Assembly (NCBI GenBank): GCA_027485165.1
Contig: JAIXRN010000046.1
Coordinates: 1-48,093 of the forward strand
Origin: Rubrivivax sp.
GTDB taxonomy: Bacteria; Pseudomonadota; Gammaproteobacteria; Burkholderiales; Burkholderiaceae_C
Length of the DNA stretch: 48,093 nucleotides
Direction: 5' to 3'
Both the position numbers and the translations under genes were made by a program. This document shows positions 23,737 to 32,009 of this stretch, in pieces. Every line of letters starts with the position of its first letter. Within the stretch, counting starts at the first letter, position 1. Under the pieces are notes generated by a model, which was not told where the DNA came from, did not search any database, and was given only the letters and a program-made list of their open reading frames with translations.

Positions 23737-24040
23737 GGGCAGTTCTCGCGGGGCCTGAAGGGCCCGGGGTGAGCAGGGGAAGCTGCGGTGGCGGGTCACC
23801 GGCCGGCGACAGCCGCTTGAAAGTGACCGAAACCTGCCAAGGCAACCTGCACCAGCAAGGGGCGGAAACGTTGCACGGCCACAACAAGGTAGCCGATATC
23901 AAGGATTATGCCTAGGGGATGCGCCAAACGTCTCTGGTGCAATCTGGGCAACTTCCCGAACCGGGGGTCGGCCTGGTGAGCGCGGTGCGGAGACACCCGA
24001 ACTGACCGGAGCCTCTTGTCCAACCTAGGAGATAGTCGCA
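23737..24040. promoter_or_regulatory. Divergent coq7/porin intergenic region
   Basis: These 304 bases hold no gene. A relatively AT-rich stretch, gatatcaaggattatgcc at about 23897-23914, contains CATAAT on the minus strand. TTGCAC at about 23873 on the plus strand lies upstream. Neither forms a full promoter with good spacing. The porin has a strong ribosome-binding site AGGAGA at about 24027-24032. Confidence 0.35.
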
Positions 24041-25078
24041 ATGAAAAGATCACTGCTTGCCGCCGCCGCGCTGACGGCATTCGCTGGTGTGGCATCCGCC
24101 CAATCGTCGGTCAACATCGGCGGCATCATCGACTTGGCCGCGCGCAGCGTGAAGAACCCGGGTGGCACCATCCGCACGCTGAGCCCGGAAGGCATGCAGT
24201 CGAACCGCTTCATCGTCCGTGCCGTGGAAGACCTGGGCGGCGGCATGCGTGCCAGCTTCTGGCTGGAAGCCGCCATCGCCCCCGATACCGGCGGCGGCTC
24301 GGCCAACGTGACCCCTGGCGCCACGCCTGGCGGCCTGACCTGGACGCGTCGTTCGACGGTCAGCCTGTCGGGCGGCTGGGGCGAAATCCGCCTGGGCCGT
24401 GACTACACCCCGACCTTCTGGACGCACACCCTGTTCGACCCGTTCAACACCGTGGGCGTGGCCGCGCAGACCAACCTGATCACCCCCACCGGTTCGCCTG
24501 CCACCACCGTGGTGCGTGCTGACAACATGATCGGCTACTTCCTGCCGGGCGGCCTGGGCGGCATCTACGGCCAGTTCAACGTGGCGGCTGGCGAAGGCAC
24601 GACCGGCAACAAGTACATCGGTGGCCGCATCGGCTACGCCGCCGGCCCGCTGAACGTGGCGTTCGCCTACGGCATCACCGACAAGACCGGCACCATGGTC
24701 GACGACCTGAAGGCCTGGAACTTCGGCGGTTCGTACAACCTGGGCTTCGCCACCATCATCACCCAGTACCACAGCTACAAGTACAACGGTCGCGAACTGA
24801 AGAACGCCGTCATCGGCGGTACCGTGCCGTTTGGCGCCAATACCCTGAAGCTGACCTACGCTCGTTCGGGCGACTTCCGCGCCGCCACGCAGCTGGGCCT
24901 GGGCTACCAGTACGACCTGTCCAAGCGCACTGCGCTGTACAGCAACTTCAGCCGCGTGAACAACAAGCGCGGCTCGGGCTTCGTGGCCAGCGCCTCCGGC
25001 CGTGCGCCGACGGCGGCCCAGATCGCCAACGGATTCAATTCCACCGGCTACGAGTTCGGCATCCGCCACAGCTTCTGA
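24041..25078 (+). CDS. General porin, Gram-negative trimeric type (porin_4)
   Basis: Outer-membrane beta-barrel for diffusion of small hydrophilic solutes. The 345-residue precursor has a signal peptide MKRSLLAAAALTAFAGVASA cut before QSSVNIGG. Burkholderiales porin motifs follow: GMQSNRFIVRAVEDLGGGMR, RRSTVSLSGGWGEIRLGRDY and LGYQYDLSKRTALYSNFSRV. The closing YEFGIRHSF has the C-terminal Phe needed for barrel assembly. A strong AGGAGA precedes the ATG, and an intrinsic terminator follows 68 bases after the stop, so it is likely monocistronic and highly expressed. Confidence 0.95.
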   Translation: MKRSLLAAAALTAFAGVASAQSSVNIGGIIDLAARSVKNPGGTIRTLSPEGMQSNRFIVRAVEDLGGGMRASFWLEAAIAPDTGGGSANVTPGATPGGLTWTRRSTVSLSGGWGEIRLGRDYTPTFWTHTLFDPFNTVGVAAQTNLITPTGSPATTVVRADNMIGYFLPGGLGGIYGQFNVAAGEGTTGNKYIGGRIGYAAGPLNVAFAYGITDKTGTMVDDLKAWNFGGSYNLGFATIITQYHSYKYNGRELKNAVIGGTVPFGANTLKLTYARSGDFRAATQLGLGYQYDLSKRTALYSNFSRVNNKRGSGFVASASGRAPTAAQIANGFNSTGYEFGIRHSF

Positions 25079-25146
25079 TGCCAGGGCGGCGCGCCCCGGC
25101 GCGCTGCGCGCCTGGCCACCCGACGGTGGCCTTGTCCAGTCCCCCA

Positions 25147-25169
25147 GGCCACCTTCGGGTGGCCTTTTT
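25147..25169 (+). terminator. Intrinsic terminator of the porin gene
   Basis: GGCCACC (25147-25153), loop TTCG, GGTGGCC (25158-25164), then TTTTT. A perfect 7-bp stem with a stable UUCG-type tetraloop and a T-run. Confidence 0.9.
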
Positions 25170-25170
25170 C

Positions 25171-25944
25171 ATGATGCGCCTGCCCATGCTGTCTTCTCAA
25201 CCGCCACCGGCCAGCCGCCTGGCCCTGGCCGCTGCCCTGTGCGGCCTGGTACTGGCCGGCTGTGCCGGCGGCCCGGCCCCGGCACCGGCCGTACCCGACA
25301 GCGAGGCCTGGCAGGCCTTTGCCCTGCCCGGCAAGAGCGAGACCCGCTACACCGCGGTCGTGAAGGACGGGCGGCCGGCCATTGCCGCGGTTTCAGAGGG
25401 CTCGGCCAGCATGTGGCGCCGGCGCGTGGACAGCAGTGCACCGCCAGCAGCCGAAGTCAGCTTTTCCTGGTGGGTGCCCGCCCTGCCGGCCCGCGCCAGC
25501 GTGGCCGACGGCGACCGGGAAGACGCTGCCGTGCGCGTGATGTTCGGCTTTCAGGGCGACTTCAGCACCCTGTCGGCGCGCACGCGCATGCAGTTCGAAC
25601 TGGCCCAGGCGCTGACGGGCGAACGCCCGCCCTACGCGACGCTGATGTACGTCTGGGACGCCGAAGCCCCGGTCGGCACCGTCATCATCAATGGGCGCAG
25701 CGACCGCATCCGCAAGATCGTCGTCGATTCCGGTACCGCCCAGCTGGGCCGCTGGCGCGACCACCGACGCGACCTGCGGGCCGACTTCCGCCTGGCCTTT
25801 GGCGAAGACCCTGGCCCGCTCTCGTCGATCGCGTTGATGACGGATTCCGACAACACCCGCGGCCAGGCCCGCGCCTGGTATGGCCCCGTCAACCTGTACC
25901 CGCAGGGGCTGTTGCGCCCCTGCACCGCAGAGTGCAAGCCCTGA
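25171..25944 (+). CDS. DUF3047 family lipoprotein
   Basis: A 257-residue envelope protein. The signal sequence ends in the lipobox GLVLAGC, then a Gly/Pro linker, so it is likely lipid-anchored. The body matches DUF3047: FSWWVPALPARASVADGDRE, DAAVRVMFGFQGDFSTLSAR and PPYATLMYVWDAEAPVGTVI, followed by NGRSDRIRKIVVDSG and SIALMTDSDNTRGQARAWYG. Function is unknown. The start is uncertain: ATGs at 25171, 25174 and 25186 are all in frame. All lie immediately after the porin terminator, so the gene needs read-through or a promoter not recognised here. Confidence 0.8.
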   Translation: MMRLPMLSSQPPPASRLALAAALCGLVLAGCAGGPAPAPAVPDSEAWQAFALPGKSETRYTAVVKDGRPAIAAVSEGSASMWRRRVDSSAPPAAEVSFSWWVPALPARASVADGDREDAAVRVMFGFQGDFSTLSARTRMQFELAQALTGERPPYATLMYVWDAEAPVGTVIINGRSDRIRKIVVDSGTAQLGRWRDHRRDLRADFRLAFGEDPGPLSSIALMTDSDNTRGQARAWYGPVNLYPQGLLRPCTAECKP

Positions 25945-26027
25945 GTGTCAAAGCTGCAACTCGCAGTCAGACTTCCTGCCCCAGTCCTGGCGCCACCCGG
26001 CCCAGGCACCCCTATCCTGATCCCACC

Positions 26028-27260
26028 ATGAAACAGCCCTTCGTCCTCGCCCTTCTGGCCACGGCCAGTGCCGCTGCCTGCGCGCAGTCCTCGGTCACCC
26101 TCTACGGCGTCGTCGACGCTGGCGTCACCCAGACTTCGGGTCTGCGCGGCGGCAGCGTCAAGCAGCTGGTCAGCGGCATCATGGACGGTTCGCGCTTCGG
26201 CGTGCGCGTGAACGAAGACCTGGGGGGCGGCTGGCGCACCCTGGTGACGCTGGAACACCGGCTGGAAGCCGACACCGGTGGTGTCAGCAACCGCCCGCCT
26301 TCGGGCTCGCAGCTGCCCGACCGCGTCGCGCAGGCCGCACGCCTGGGCCTGCCGACGGCCCTTCAGCCGGTGGTGACGGCCGTGGGCAGCAGCATCGGTG
26401 CCGGCATCGGCGTCAACCTGCCTGGTGGCTTCTGGGACCGCCAGGCCTTCGTCGGTCTGGTCACGCCCGTGGGCGCAGTGCTGGCCGGCCGCCAGTACAC
26501 GCCGGCCTACGAGATCTCGGCCACTTTCGACACCCTGGGCACGCAGTCCAGCCTGGCCGCCGGTCAGGTGGCTTCGCTGCCGTCCAGCTTTGACATCCGC
26601 GTCTCGAACGCGCTGCAGTACCGCATCCAGCTGGGTGGCTTCACCGCATCGGCCATGGCCGCCGCGGGTGAAGGTTCGGCCAGCACGGGCAGGCTGCTGG
26701 GCGCGATGGTTATGTACAAGGGCAAGGGCTGGTCGGTCGGCTTGGGCCACAACACACGCGAAAACGAGCGCGGTGCCAAGTCCCTGACCGGCAGCCTGCT
26801 GGGCGCCACCGTCGACCTGGGCCCAGGCCGCCTGTATGCCCAGGTGGGCACGGTGAAGGACGACAACCCCACGGGCCTGTCCGGCATTGCCGCCAGCATC
26901 ACCCCGACCGTGGGCGCCACGACCGCCGGCCTGGTGCAGGCCGCCTTCATCAACGGCTTCCGCCAGGACGGCCGGCTGGCCCACCTGGGCTACAAGATCG
27001 AGACCGGCGTTCACACCATCTATCTGGCGACCACCCAGTACGACGATAAGCGCGCGGCCAATGCCGACACGCGGTCGTTCGGCGTGGCCTACAGCTACGC
27101 CCTGTCCAAGCGCACCGACATCAACGCCGTCATCACGCGCTTCGACAACAGCGGCCTGGGCCAGGCTGCACCCGGCGGCGCCGGCTACCTGGGTGGCGTG
27201 ACGGCCAGTGCGGGCACCGATTCGACCAGCGTCGCGCTGGGCATCCGCCACCGTTTCTGA
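26028..27260 (+). CDS. General porin, second copy
   Basis: A 410-residue outer-membrane porin of the same superfamily, clearly different from the first. Signal peptide MKQPFVLALLATASAAACA precedes QSSVTLYGVVDAGVT, the hallmark N-terminus. GIMDGSRFGVRVNEDLGGGW, FVGLVTPVGAVLAGRQYTPA, FGVAYSYALSKRTDINAVIT and the terminal SVALGIRHRF are standard. It is longer than typical porins of this family because of extended loop regions, for example residues 85-130. It lies 83 bases after the DUF3047 gene and 158 bases before dppB; co-regulation with the transporter is possible but not shown. Confidence 0.93.
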   Translation: MKQPFVLALLATASAAACAQSSVTLYGVVDAGVTQTSGLRGGSVKQLVSGIMDGSRFGVRVNEDLGGGWRTLVTLEHRLEADTGGVSNRPPSGSQLPDRVAQAARLGLPTALQPVVTAVGSSIGAGIGVNLPGGFWDRQAFVGLVTPVGAVLAGRQYTPAYEISATFDTLGTQSSLAAGQVASLPSSFDIRVSNALQYRIQLGGFTASAMAAAGEGSASTGRLLGAMVMYKGKGWSVGLGHNTRENERGAKSLTGSLLGATVDLGPGRLYAQVGTVKDDNPTGLSGIAASITPTVGATTAGLVQAAFINGFRQDGRLAHLGYKIETGVHTIYLATTQYDDKRAANADTRSFGVAYSYALSKRTDINAVITRFDNSGLGQAAPGGAGYLGGVTASAGTDSTSVALGIRHRF

Positions 27261-27278
27261 CGCGTCACATGCGGGCCG

Positions 27279-27353
27279 CCGTGCCCGCGGGCACGGGGGT
27301 TGCGTCGCTTTGGCGCACCCGCTTCGGCCGCCGCCCCGTGCGGCCGGTATAAC
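27279..27353 (+). promoter_or_regulatory. Palindrome and possible -10 upstream of dppB
   Basis: CCGTGCCCGCGGGCACGG at 27279-27296 is a perfect 18-bp palindrome shortly after the porin stop, without a T-run. TATAAC at 27348-27353 is a fair -10, placing a start near 27360 and a leader of about 60 bases before dppB. No good -35 was found. The palindrome may be an operator or a weak transcript end. Confidence 0.35.
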
Positions 27354-27418
27354 CGCGCTGTCGCAGGCTGCGCGCCGCCTTCCTGCATCCCGCGCGTTTT
27401 CAGGTCCTTGCCTCACGG

Positions 27419-28402
27419 ATGTTCGTCTTCATTCTTCGCCGCCTGGTGCAGGCCGTGGTCGTCATGCTCACGGTCGCTTTCCTGGCATTCATGCTGTTCC
27501 AGTACGTCGGCGACCCCGTCACCAGCATCCTGGGGCAGGACGCCACGCAGGAACAGCGCGACCAGTTGCGCCAGGACCTGGGTCTGGACGCGCCCTTTCC
27601 AGTGCAGTTCGCGCGCTTCGTGGGCAATGCCGTGCAGGGTGAATTCGGCCTGAGCCTGCGCCAGGGCCGCAAGGTGTCGACCCTGATCGCCGAACGTTTC
27701 CCGGCCACGCTGGAACTGGCGCTGGCTGCCGCCGTCATCGCCCTGGTGGTGGGCGTGCCACTGGGCGTCTATGCCGCCTTGCGCCGCGGGCGCTTCGGTT
27801 CGCAGCTGGTCATGACGCTGTCGCTGCTGGGCGTTTCGCTGCCCACCTTCTTGATCGGCATCCTGCTGATCCTGTTCTTTTCCGTCACCCTGAAGTGGCT
27901 GCCCAGCTTCGGCCGCGGCGACACGGTGGCGATCGGCGCGTGGACAACCGGGCTGCTGACAGCTGACGGCTGGAAGCACCTGATCTTGCCCGCCATCACG
28001 CTGAGCGTGTTCCAGCTCGCCTTGATCCTGCGCCTGGTGCGCGCCGAGATGCTGGAAGTGCTGCGCACCGACTACGTCAAGTTCGCCCGCGCCCGCGGCC
28101 TGCAGGACCGCGCCGTCTACTTCGGCCATGCACTGAAGAACACCCTGGTGCCGGTGATCACCATCACCGGCCTGCAGCTGGGCAGCCTGATCGCCTTTGC
28201 CATCATCACCGAGACGGTGTTCCAGTGGCCGGGCATGGGGTTCCTGTTCATCCAGGCCGTGCAGTTTGCCGACGTGCCGGTGATGGCCGCCTACCTGTGC
28301 CTGATCGCGCTGATCTTCGTCGTCGTCAACCTCGTCGTCGACCTGTTGTATTTCCTGGTCGACCCGCGGCTGCGCATCGAGCGCTCAGCTGCAGGCCACT
28401 GA
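27419..28402 (+). CDS. dppB: Dipeptide/oligopeptide-type ABC transporter permease, DppB-like
   Basis: First of two inner-membrane permeases of a peptide-family (Dpp/Opp/Nik) importer. The 327-residue protein begins FVFILRRLVQAVVVMLTVAF and carries DLGLDAPFPVQFARFVGNAV, then GEFGLSLRQGRKVSTLI. The EAA-type cytoplasmic loop is MLEVLRTDYVKFARARGLQD. The terminal WPGMGFLFIQAVQFADVPVM and DPRLRIE are typical. Six transmembrane segments are evident. dppC follows after ten bases. The precise substrate cannot be told from sequence. Confidence 0.92.
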   Translation: MFVFILRRLVQAVVVMLTVAFLAFMLFQYVGDPVTSILGQDATQEQRDQLRQDLGLDAPFPVQFARFVGNAVQGEFGLSLRQGRKVSTLIAERFPATLELALAAAVIALVVGVPLGVYAALRRGRFGSQLVMTLSLLGVSLPTFLIGILLILFFSVTLKWLPSFGRGDTVAIGAWTTGLLTADGWKHLILPAITLSVFQLALILRLVRAEMLEVLRTDYVKFARARGLQDRAVYFGHALKNTLVPVITITGLQLGSLIAFAIITETVFQWPGMGFLFIQAVQFADVPVMAAYLCLIALIFVVVNLVVDLLYFLVDPRLRIERSAAGH

Positions 28403-28412
28403 GCACCAGCCC

Positions 28413-29396
28413 ATGACATTACCCGCCCCTTCTGCTGCGCCTGCTGCGCCTGCAGCGCCTGTCCCGCCCACCCCTCCGGCCAGCGACACCGGCTTCTGGG
28501 CGCGCTGGGCAGACAGCGACGTCTGGTACAGCTTCCGCACCTCGCCCATGGCCATCCTGGCTGCGGTGATCGCGCTGCTGTGCATCGTCTGTTCGGTCTT
28601 CGCGCCCTGGGTGGCGCCGCACAACCCCTTCGATCTGGCCAGCCTGAACCTGTCGGACGCCCGCCTGCCGCCGGCCTGGATGGAAGGCGGCAGCACGCGC
28701 TACCTGCTGGGCACCGACGACCAGGGCCGCGACATCTTGTCGGCGCTGTTCTACGGCGCCCGCATCTCGCTGGCGGTGGGCTTTGCGTCGGTGCTGGTGT
28801 CGCTGATCGTGGGCGTGGGGCTGGGCCTGCTGTCAGGCTTCGTGGGCGGCAAGACCGACGCTTTCATCATGCGCGTATGTGACGTGATGCTGTCCTTCCC
28901 CAGCATCCTGGTGGCCCTGCTGATCGACGGCGTGGGCCGCGCGCTGTTCCCCGATGCTCAGGATGGCCTGGCCTTCGGCGTGCTGATCGTGGCCATTTCG
29001 CTGACGGGCTGGGTGCAATACGCGCGCACCGTGCGCGGCAGCACGCTGGTAGAACGCAACAAGGAATACGTACAGGCCGCGCGCGTCATCGGCGTGGCGC
29101 CGCTGCGCATCATGTTCAAGCATGTGCTGCCCAACGTGATGGGCCCGGTGCTGGTGCTGGCCACCATCCAGGTGGCCGCTGCCATCCTCACCGAAGCCAC
29201 CCTGTCGTTCCTGGGCGTGGGCGTGCCGCCGACATCGCCGTCGCTGGGCACCTTGATCCGCGTGGGCAACGACTTCCTGTTCTCGGGCGAATGGTGGATC
29301 ACCATCTTCCCCGGCCTGATGCTGGTGCTGATCGCGCTGAGCGTGAACCTGCTGGGCGACTGGCTGCGCGATGCGCTGAATCCGAGGTTGCGGTGA
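28413..29396 (+). CDS. dppC: Dipeptide/oligopeptide-type ABC transporter permease, DppC-like
   Basis: Second permease, 327 residues. An Ala/Pro-rich cytoplasmic N-terminus (about residues 1-28) precedes TM1. The OppC-type YLLGTDDQGRDILSALFYGA and RISLAVGFASVLVSLIVGVG follow. The EAA loop is ERNKEYVQAARVIGVAPLRI with HVLPN. ILTEATLSFLGVGVPPTSPS and the C-terminal GDWLRDALNPRLR complete the pattern. Start ATG is ten bases after dppB. Unlike most dpp operons, the ATPase genes do not follow directly: 562 bases of repeats intervene. Confidence 0.93.
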   Translation: MTLPAPSAAPAAPAAPVPPTPPASDTGFWARWADSDVWYSFRTSPMAILAAVIALLCIVCSVFAPWVAPHNPFDLASLNLSDARLPPAWMEGGSTRYLLGTDDQGRDILSALFYGARISLAVGFASVLVSLIVGVGLGLLSGFVGGKTDAFIMRVCDVMLSFPSILVALLIDGVGRALFPDAQDGLAFGVLIVAISLTGWVQYARTVRGSTLVERNKEYVQAARVIGVAPLRIMFKHVLPNVMGPVLVLATIQVAAAILTEATLSFLGVGVPPTSPSLGTLIRVGNDFLFSGEWWITIFPGLMLVLIALSVNLLGDWLRDALNPRLR

Positions 29397-29467
29397 GATT
29401 TTCGATGACTGCCGTTGGCCCTTGGCGGACATTCGCTCGGACCCTTTGGATGGCATCAAGGGTCCCT

Positions 29468-29597
29468 GGGCTGCGGCAGCCGGGTGGCCCCCTCCGCTCA
29501 TGTCCCCCGCCAGCGCGTTGCATGCCCACACTTGTGCAGGCCACTGCGCTGGCTCCTCCTTTACTTCGCTGCGGGGGCCACCCGACTGCCGCAGCCC
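29468..29597. repeat. Inverted-repeat element, 130 bp
   Basis: Arms at 29468-29492 and 29573-29597 are complementary over 25 bases with one mismatch (GGGCTGCGGCAG-C/T-CGGGTGGCCCCC). The 80-base centre has no gene. No target duplication was seen. Confidence 0.85.
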
Positions 29598-29639
29598 GGC
29601 AAGGTGGTGGCGCGCAACCGTCGAGCGTCACCATGGTTC

Positions 29640-29877
29640 GCGAAGGCGGGCTGGGCTTGGCTGCGGCGCGCACGAGAGGCGCCGAGGAGCACAGGGCCCG
29701 CGGCCCCGCGCGCAGCGCGGATCGTCAACTGACTCATCGCGGGTGTCTGAGCGCAGTGAGCGTAGCGAACGTAGCGAGTTACGCGATGGGGCCGCGGGAC
29801 CGAGCACCGCAGGGCAGTCGGAGCGCAGCGGAGACCGCCGAACATAAGCGCTGCAGCCAAGCCCAGCCCGCCTTTGC
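29640..29877. repeat. MITE-like inverted-repeat element, 238 bp
   Basis: Terminal arms at 29640-29664 and 29853-29877 are complementary over 25 bases with one mismatch; the inner 22 are perfect (core GGCGGGCTGGGCTTGGCTGC). A second nested pair, CCCGCGGCCCC at about 29698-29708 and GGGGCCGCGGG at 29788-29798, lies inside. The centre has short degenerate direct repeats (gagcgcagtgagcgtagcga). No transposase and no obvious target-site duplication are present. Confidence 0.85.
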
Positions 29878-29958
29878 CGGGACGCAGTCCCGAGCAGATC
29901 GCATGTCAGCATTGGGCAGAACGCTCACAGCTATGGGCTTGGCATCTGAAGGCCACCG

Positions 29959-30942
29959 ATGACCACCCCCATCCTCGAAGTCAAGAACCTGCGCGTCGAG
30001 TTCCCGACCCGCCGTGGCACGCTGCTGGCGCTGGACGACATTTCGTTCGACATCGCCCCGGGCGAAATCCTGGGCGTGGTGGGCGAATCCGGTGCCGGCA
30101 AGTCGCTCACGGGCGCGGCCATCATCGGGCTGCTGGAACCGCCGGGCCGCATTGCCGGCGGCGAGATCCGGCTGAACGGCCAGCGCATCGACAACTTGCC
30201 CTACGAACAGATGCGCGCCATCCGCGGCCGGCAGATCGGGGCCATCTTTCAAGACCCGCTGACCAGCCTGAACCCGCTGTACACCATCGGCCGGCAGCTC
30301 ACCGAAACCATCCTGACGCACCTGCCGGTCAGCGCTGAAGAAGCGCGCCAGCGGGCCATCAAGCTGCTGCAGGACACCGGCATCCCGGCGGCCGAACAGC
30401 GCATCGACCAGTATCCGCACCAGTTCAGCGGCGGCATGCGGCAGCGCGTCGTCATCGCGCTGGCACTGGCCGCCGAACCCAAGCTGATCGTGGCCGACGA
30501 GCCCACCACGGCGCTGGACGTGTCGATCCAGGCGCAGATCATTTCGCTGCTCAAGCGCCTGTGCAGGGAGCATGGCGCTTCGGTGATGCTGGTGACCCAT
30601 GACATGGGCGTGATCGCCGAAACCTGCGACCGCGTGGCTGTGCTGTACGCCGGCCGCGTGGCCGAAATCGGCCCGGTGGGCGACGTCATCCACCACCCCA
30701 GACACCCCTACACCCAGGGCCTCATGGGCTCGATCCCGGCCATGGACGAAGACCGTGAACGCCTGTTGCAGATCGACGGCAGCATGCCGCGCCTGAACGC
30801 CATCCCGCGCGGCTGCGCCTTCAACCCGCGCTGTCCGCAGGTGTTCGACAAGTGCCGGCAAGACCGGCCCGAACTGATGCCCGCCGGCGGCACGCAAGCC
30901 GCCTGCTGGCGGGTGGCTGAACAGAAGGTGGCAGCGGCATGA
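29959..30942 (+). CDS. dppD: Dipeptide/oligopeptide-type ABC transporter ATPase, DppD-like
   Basis: Cytoplasmic ATPase, 327 residues. Walker A is GESGAGKS (about residues 43-50), then Q-loop IFQDPLTSLNPL and signature FSGGMRQRVVIA. Walker B with D-loop is LIVADEPTTALDVSIQAQI, and the switch His is in LVTHDMG. The C-terminal oligopeptide-transporter extension has HPRHPYTQGLMGSIP and the Cys-rich GCAFNPRCPQVFDKC, consistent with an iron-sulphur cluster in this subfamily. It works as a heterodimer with the DppF-like subunit 58 bases downstream. Confidence 0.94.
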   Translation: MTTPILEVKNLRVEFPTRRGTLLALDDISFDIAPGEILGVVGESGAGKSLTGAAIIGLLEPPGRIAGGEIRLNGQRIDNLPYEQMRAIRGRQIGAIFQDPLTSLNPLYTIGRQLTETILTHLPVSAEEARQRAIKLLQDTGIPAAEQRIDQYPHQFSGGMRQRVVIALALAAEPKLIVADEPTTALDVSIQAQIISLLKRLCREHGASVMLVTHDMGVIAETCDRVAVLYAGRVAEIGPVGDVIHHPRHPYTQGLMGSIPAMDEDRERLLQIDGSMPRLNAIPRGCAFNPRCPQVFDKCRQDRPELMPAGGTQAACWRVAEQKVAAA

Positions 30943-31000
30943 GCGCGCCGGGCCGTTCCCAAGCGCTCATCCCGGAGTGCGCAGCACGGAGGGCTGTCCA

Positions 31001-32005
31001 ATGACCGCTCTGGTGGAAGTGCGCGACCTGGCCAAGGTCTTTGATGTGTCGGCGCCCTGGCTGAACCGCGTCGTTGAACGCAAGCCACGGCAGTTCGTGC
31101 ACGCCGTGGACGGCGTCAGCTTCAGCATCGAACGTGGCAAGACGCTGGCCCTGGTGGGCGAATCGGGCTGCGGCAAGAGCACCGTGGCCCGGCTGCTGGT
31201 GGGCCTGTACCAGCCCACACGTGGCAACGTGCGCTTCGACGGCCAGCCCACCGATGCAGCGCAGAACGCTGGCGGCCTGCGCACCCTGCGCCGGCGCATG
31301 CAGATGATCTTTCAAGACCCGTACGCCAGCCTGAACCCACGCTGGAAAGTGCTGGACATCGTGGCCGAGCCGCTGCGCGAACATGGCCTGGCCCAAGTTG
31401 GCGAAGCCCTGCGCCAGCAGGTGGGTGCGCTGCTGCTGCAGGTGGGCCTGGCCGCGGGCGACGTCGACAAATTCCCGCACCAGTTCAGCGGCGGGCAGCG
31501 CCAGCGCATCAGCATCGCGCGCGCCCTGGCCACCCAGCCTGAATTCCTGGTCTGCGACGAGCCCACGTCAGCGCTGGACGTGTCGGTGCAAGCCCAGGTG
31601 CTGAACATCATGAAGGACCTGCAGCGCACGCAGGGCCTGACCTATCTGTTCATCAGCCACAACCTGGCCGTGGTGCGCCACGTGGCCGACCAGGTGGGCG
31701 TGATGTACCTGGGCCGGCTGGTGGAAGTGGCCGACAAGGCCGAACTCTTCAGCCACCCGCGCCACCCCTACACGCGCATGCTGCTGGACGCGATCCCCGA
31801 CATCCAGATGAGCGGCCGTTCGCGCACGCCCGTGCAGGGCGAAGTGCCCAACCCGCTGAACCCGCCCAGCGGTTGCAGCTTCCACCCGCGCTGCCCGCAT
31901 GCCAATGCGCGCTGCAGCGCCGAGCGCCCGGTGCTGATGCAGTTCAAGGGCTCGGGCGCGTCGGTGCAGGTGGCCTGCCACGCGGTAGAGGAAGGGCGGA
32001 TCTAG
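31001..32005 (+). CDS. dppF: Dipeptide/oligopeptide-type ABC transporter ATPase, DppF-like
   Basis: Second ATPase, 334 residues: Walker [10 protein letters not shown]-loop [13 protein letters not shown], signature [15 protein letters not shown], Walker [20 protein letters not shown] and switch [11 protein letters not shown]. The C-terminal [16 protein letters not shown] and [15 protein letters not shown] are the DppF/OppF hallmark. I chose the ATG at 31001 ([14 protein letters not shown]); an upstream ATG at 30977 has no support. No periplasmic binding-protein gene (DppA) lies anywhere in the cluster. Its stop is four bases from the convergent lysA stop. Confidence 0.94.
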   Translation: MTALVEVRDLAKVFDVSAPWLNRVVERKPRQFVHAVDGVSFSIERGKTLALVGESGCGKSTVARLLVGLYQPTRGNVRFDGQPTDAAQNAGGLRTLRRRMQMIFQDPYASLNPRWKVLDIVAEPLREHGLAQVGEALRQQVGALLLQVGLAAGDVDKFPHQFSGGQRQRISIARALATQPEFLVCDEPTSALDVSVQAQVLNIMKDLQRTQGLTYLFISHNLAVVRHVADQVGVMYLGRLVEVADKAELFSHPRHPYTRMLLDAIPDIQMSGRSRTPVQGEVPNPLNPPSGCSFHPRCPHANARCSAERPVLMQFKGSGASVQVACHAVEEGRI

Positions 32006-32009
32006 TCCT

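Larger units (their letters stand above)
29397..29958. other. 562-bp non-coding block of palindromic elements between dppC and dppD
   Basis: Three separate inverted repeats occupy this gap. GGACCCTT (29439-29446) pairs with AAGGGTCC (29458-29465). A 25-bp inverted repeat bounds 29468-29597. A 25-bp inverted repeat bounds 29640-29877. Long open frames here on both strands are compositional artefacts with no family resemblance. No promoter for dppD was identified. Confidence 0.8.

Noticed and set aside
25002..26027. Extended N-terminus of the second porin through the DUF3047 gene
   Set aside because: The sequence before the ATG at 26028 is a shadow frame; a clean signal peptide begins at that ATG.
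29291..29962. Open frames on both strands in the dppC-dppD gap
   Set aside because: They coincide with inverted repeats and encode Ser-Glu-Arg or Arg-Gly low-complexity peptides; no gene is supported.
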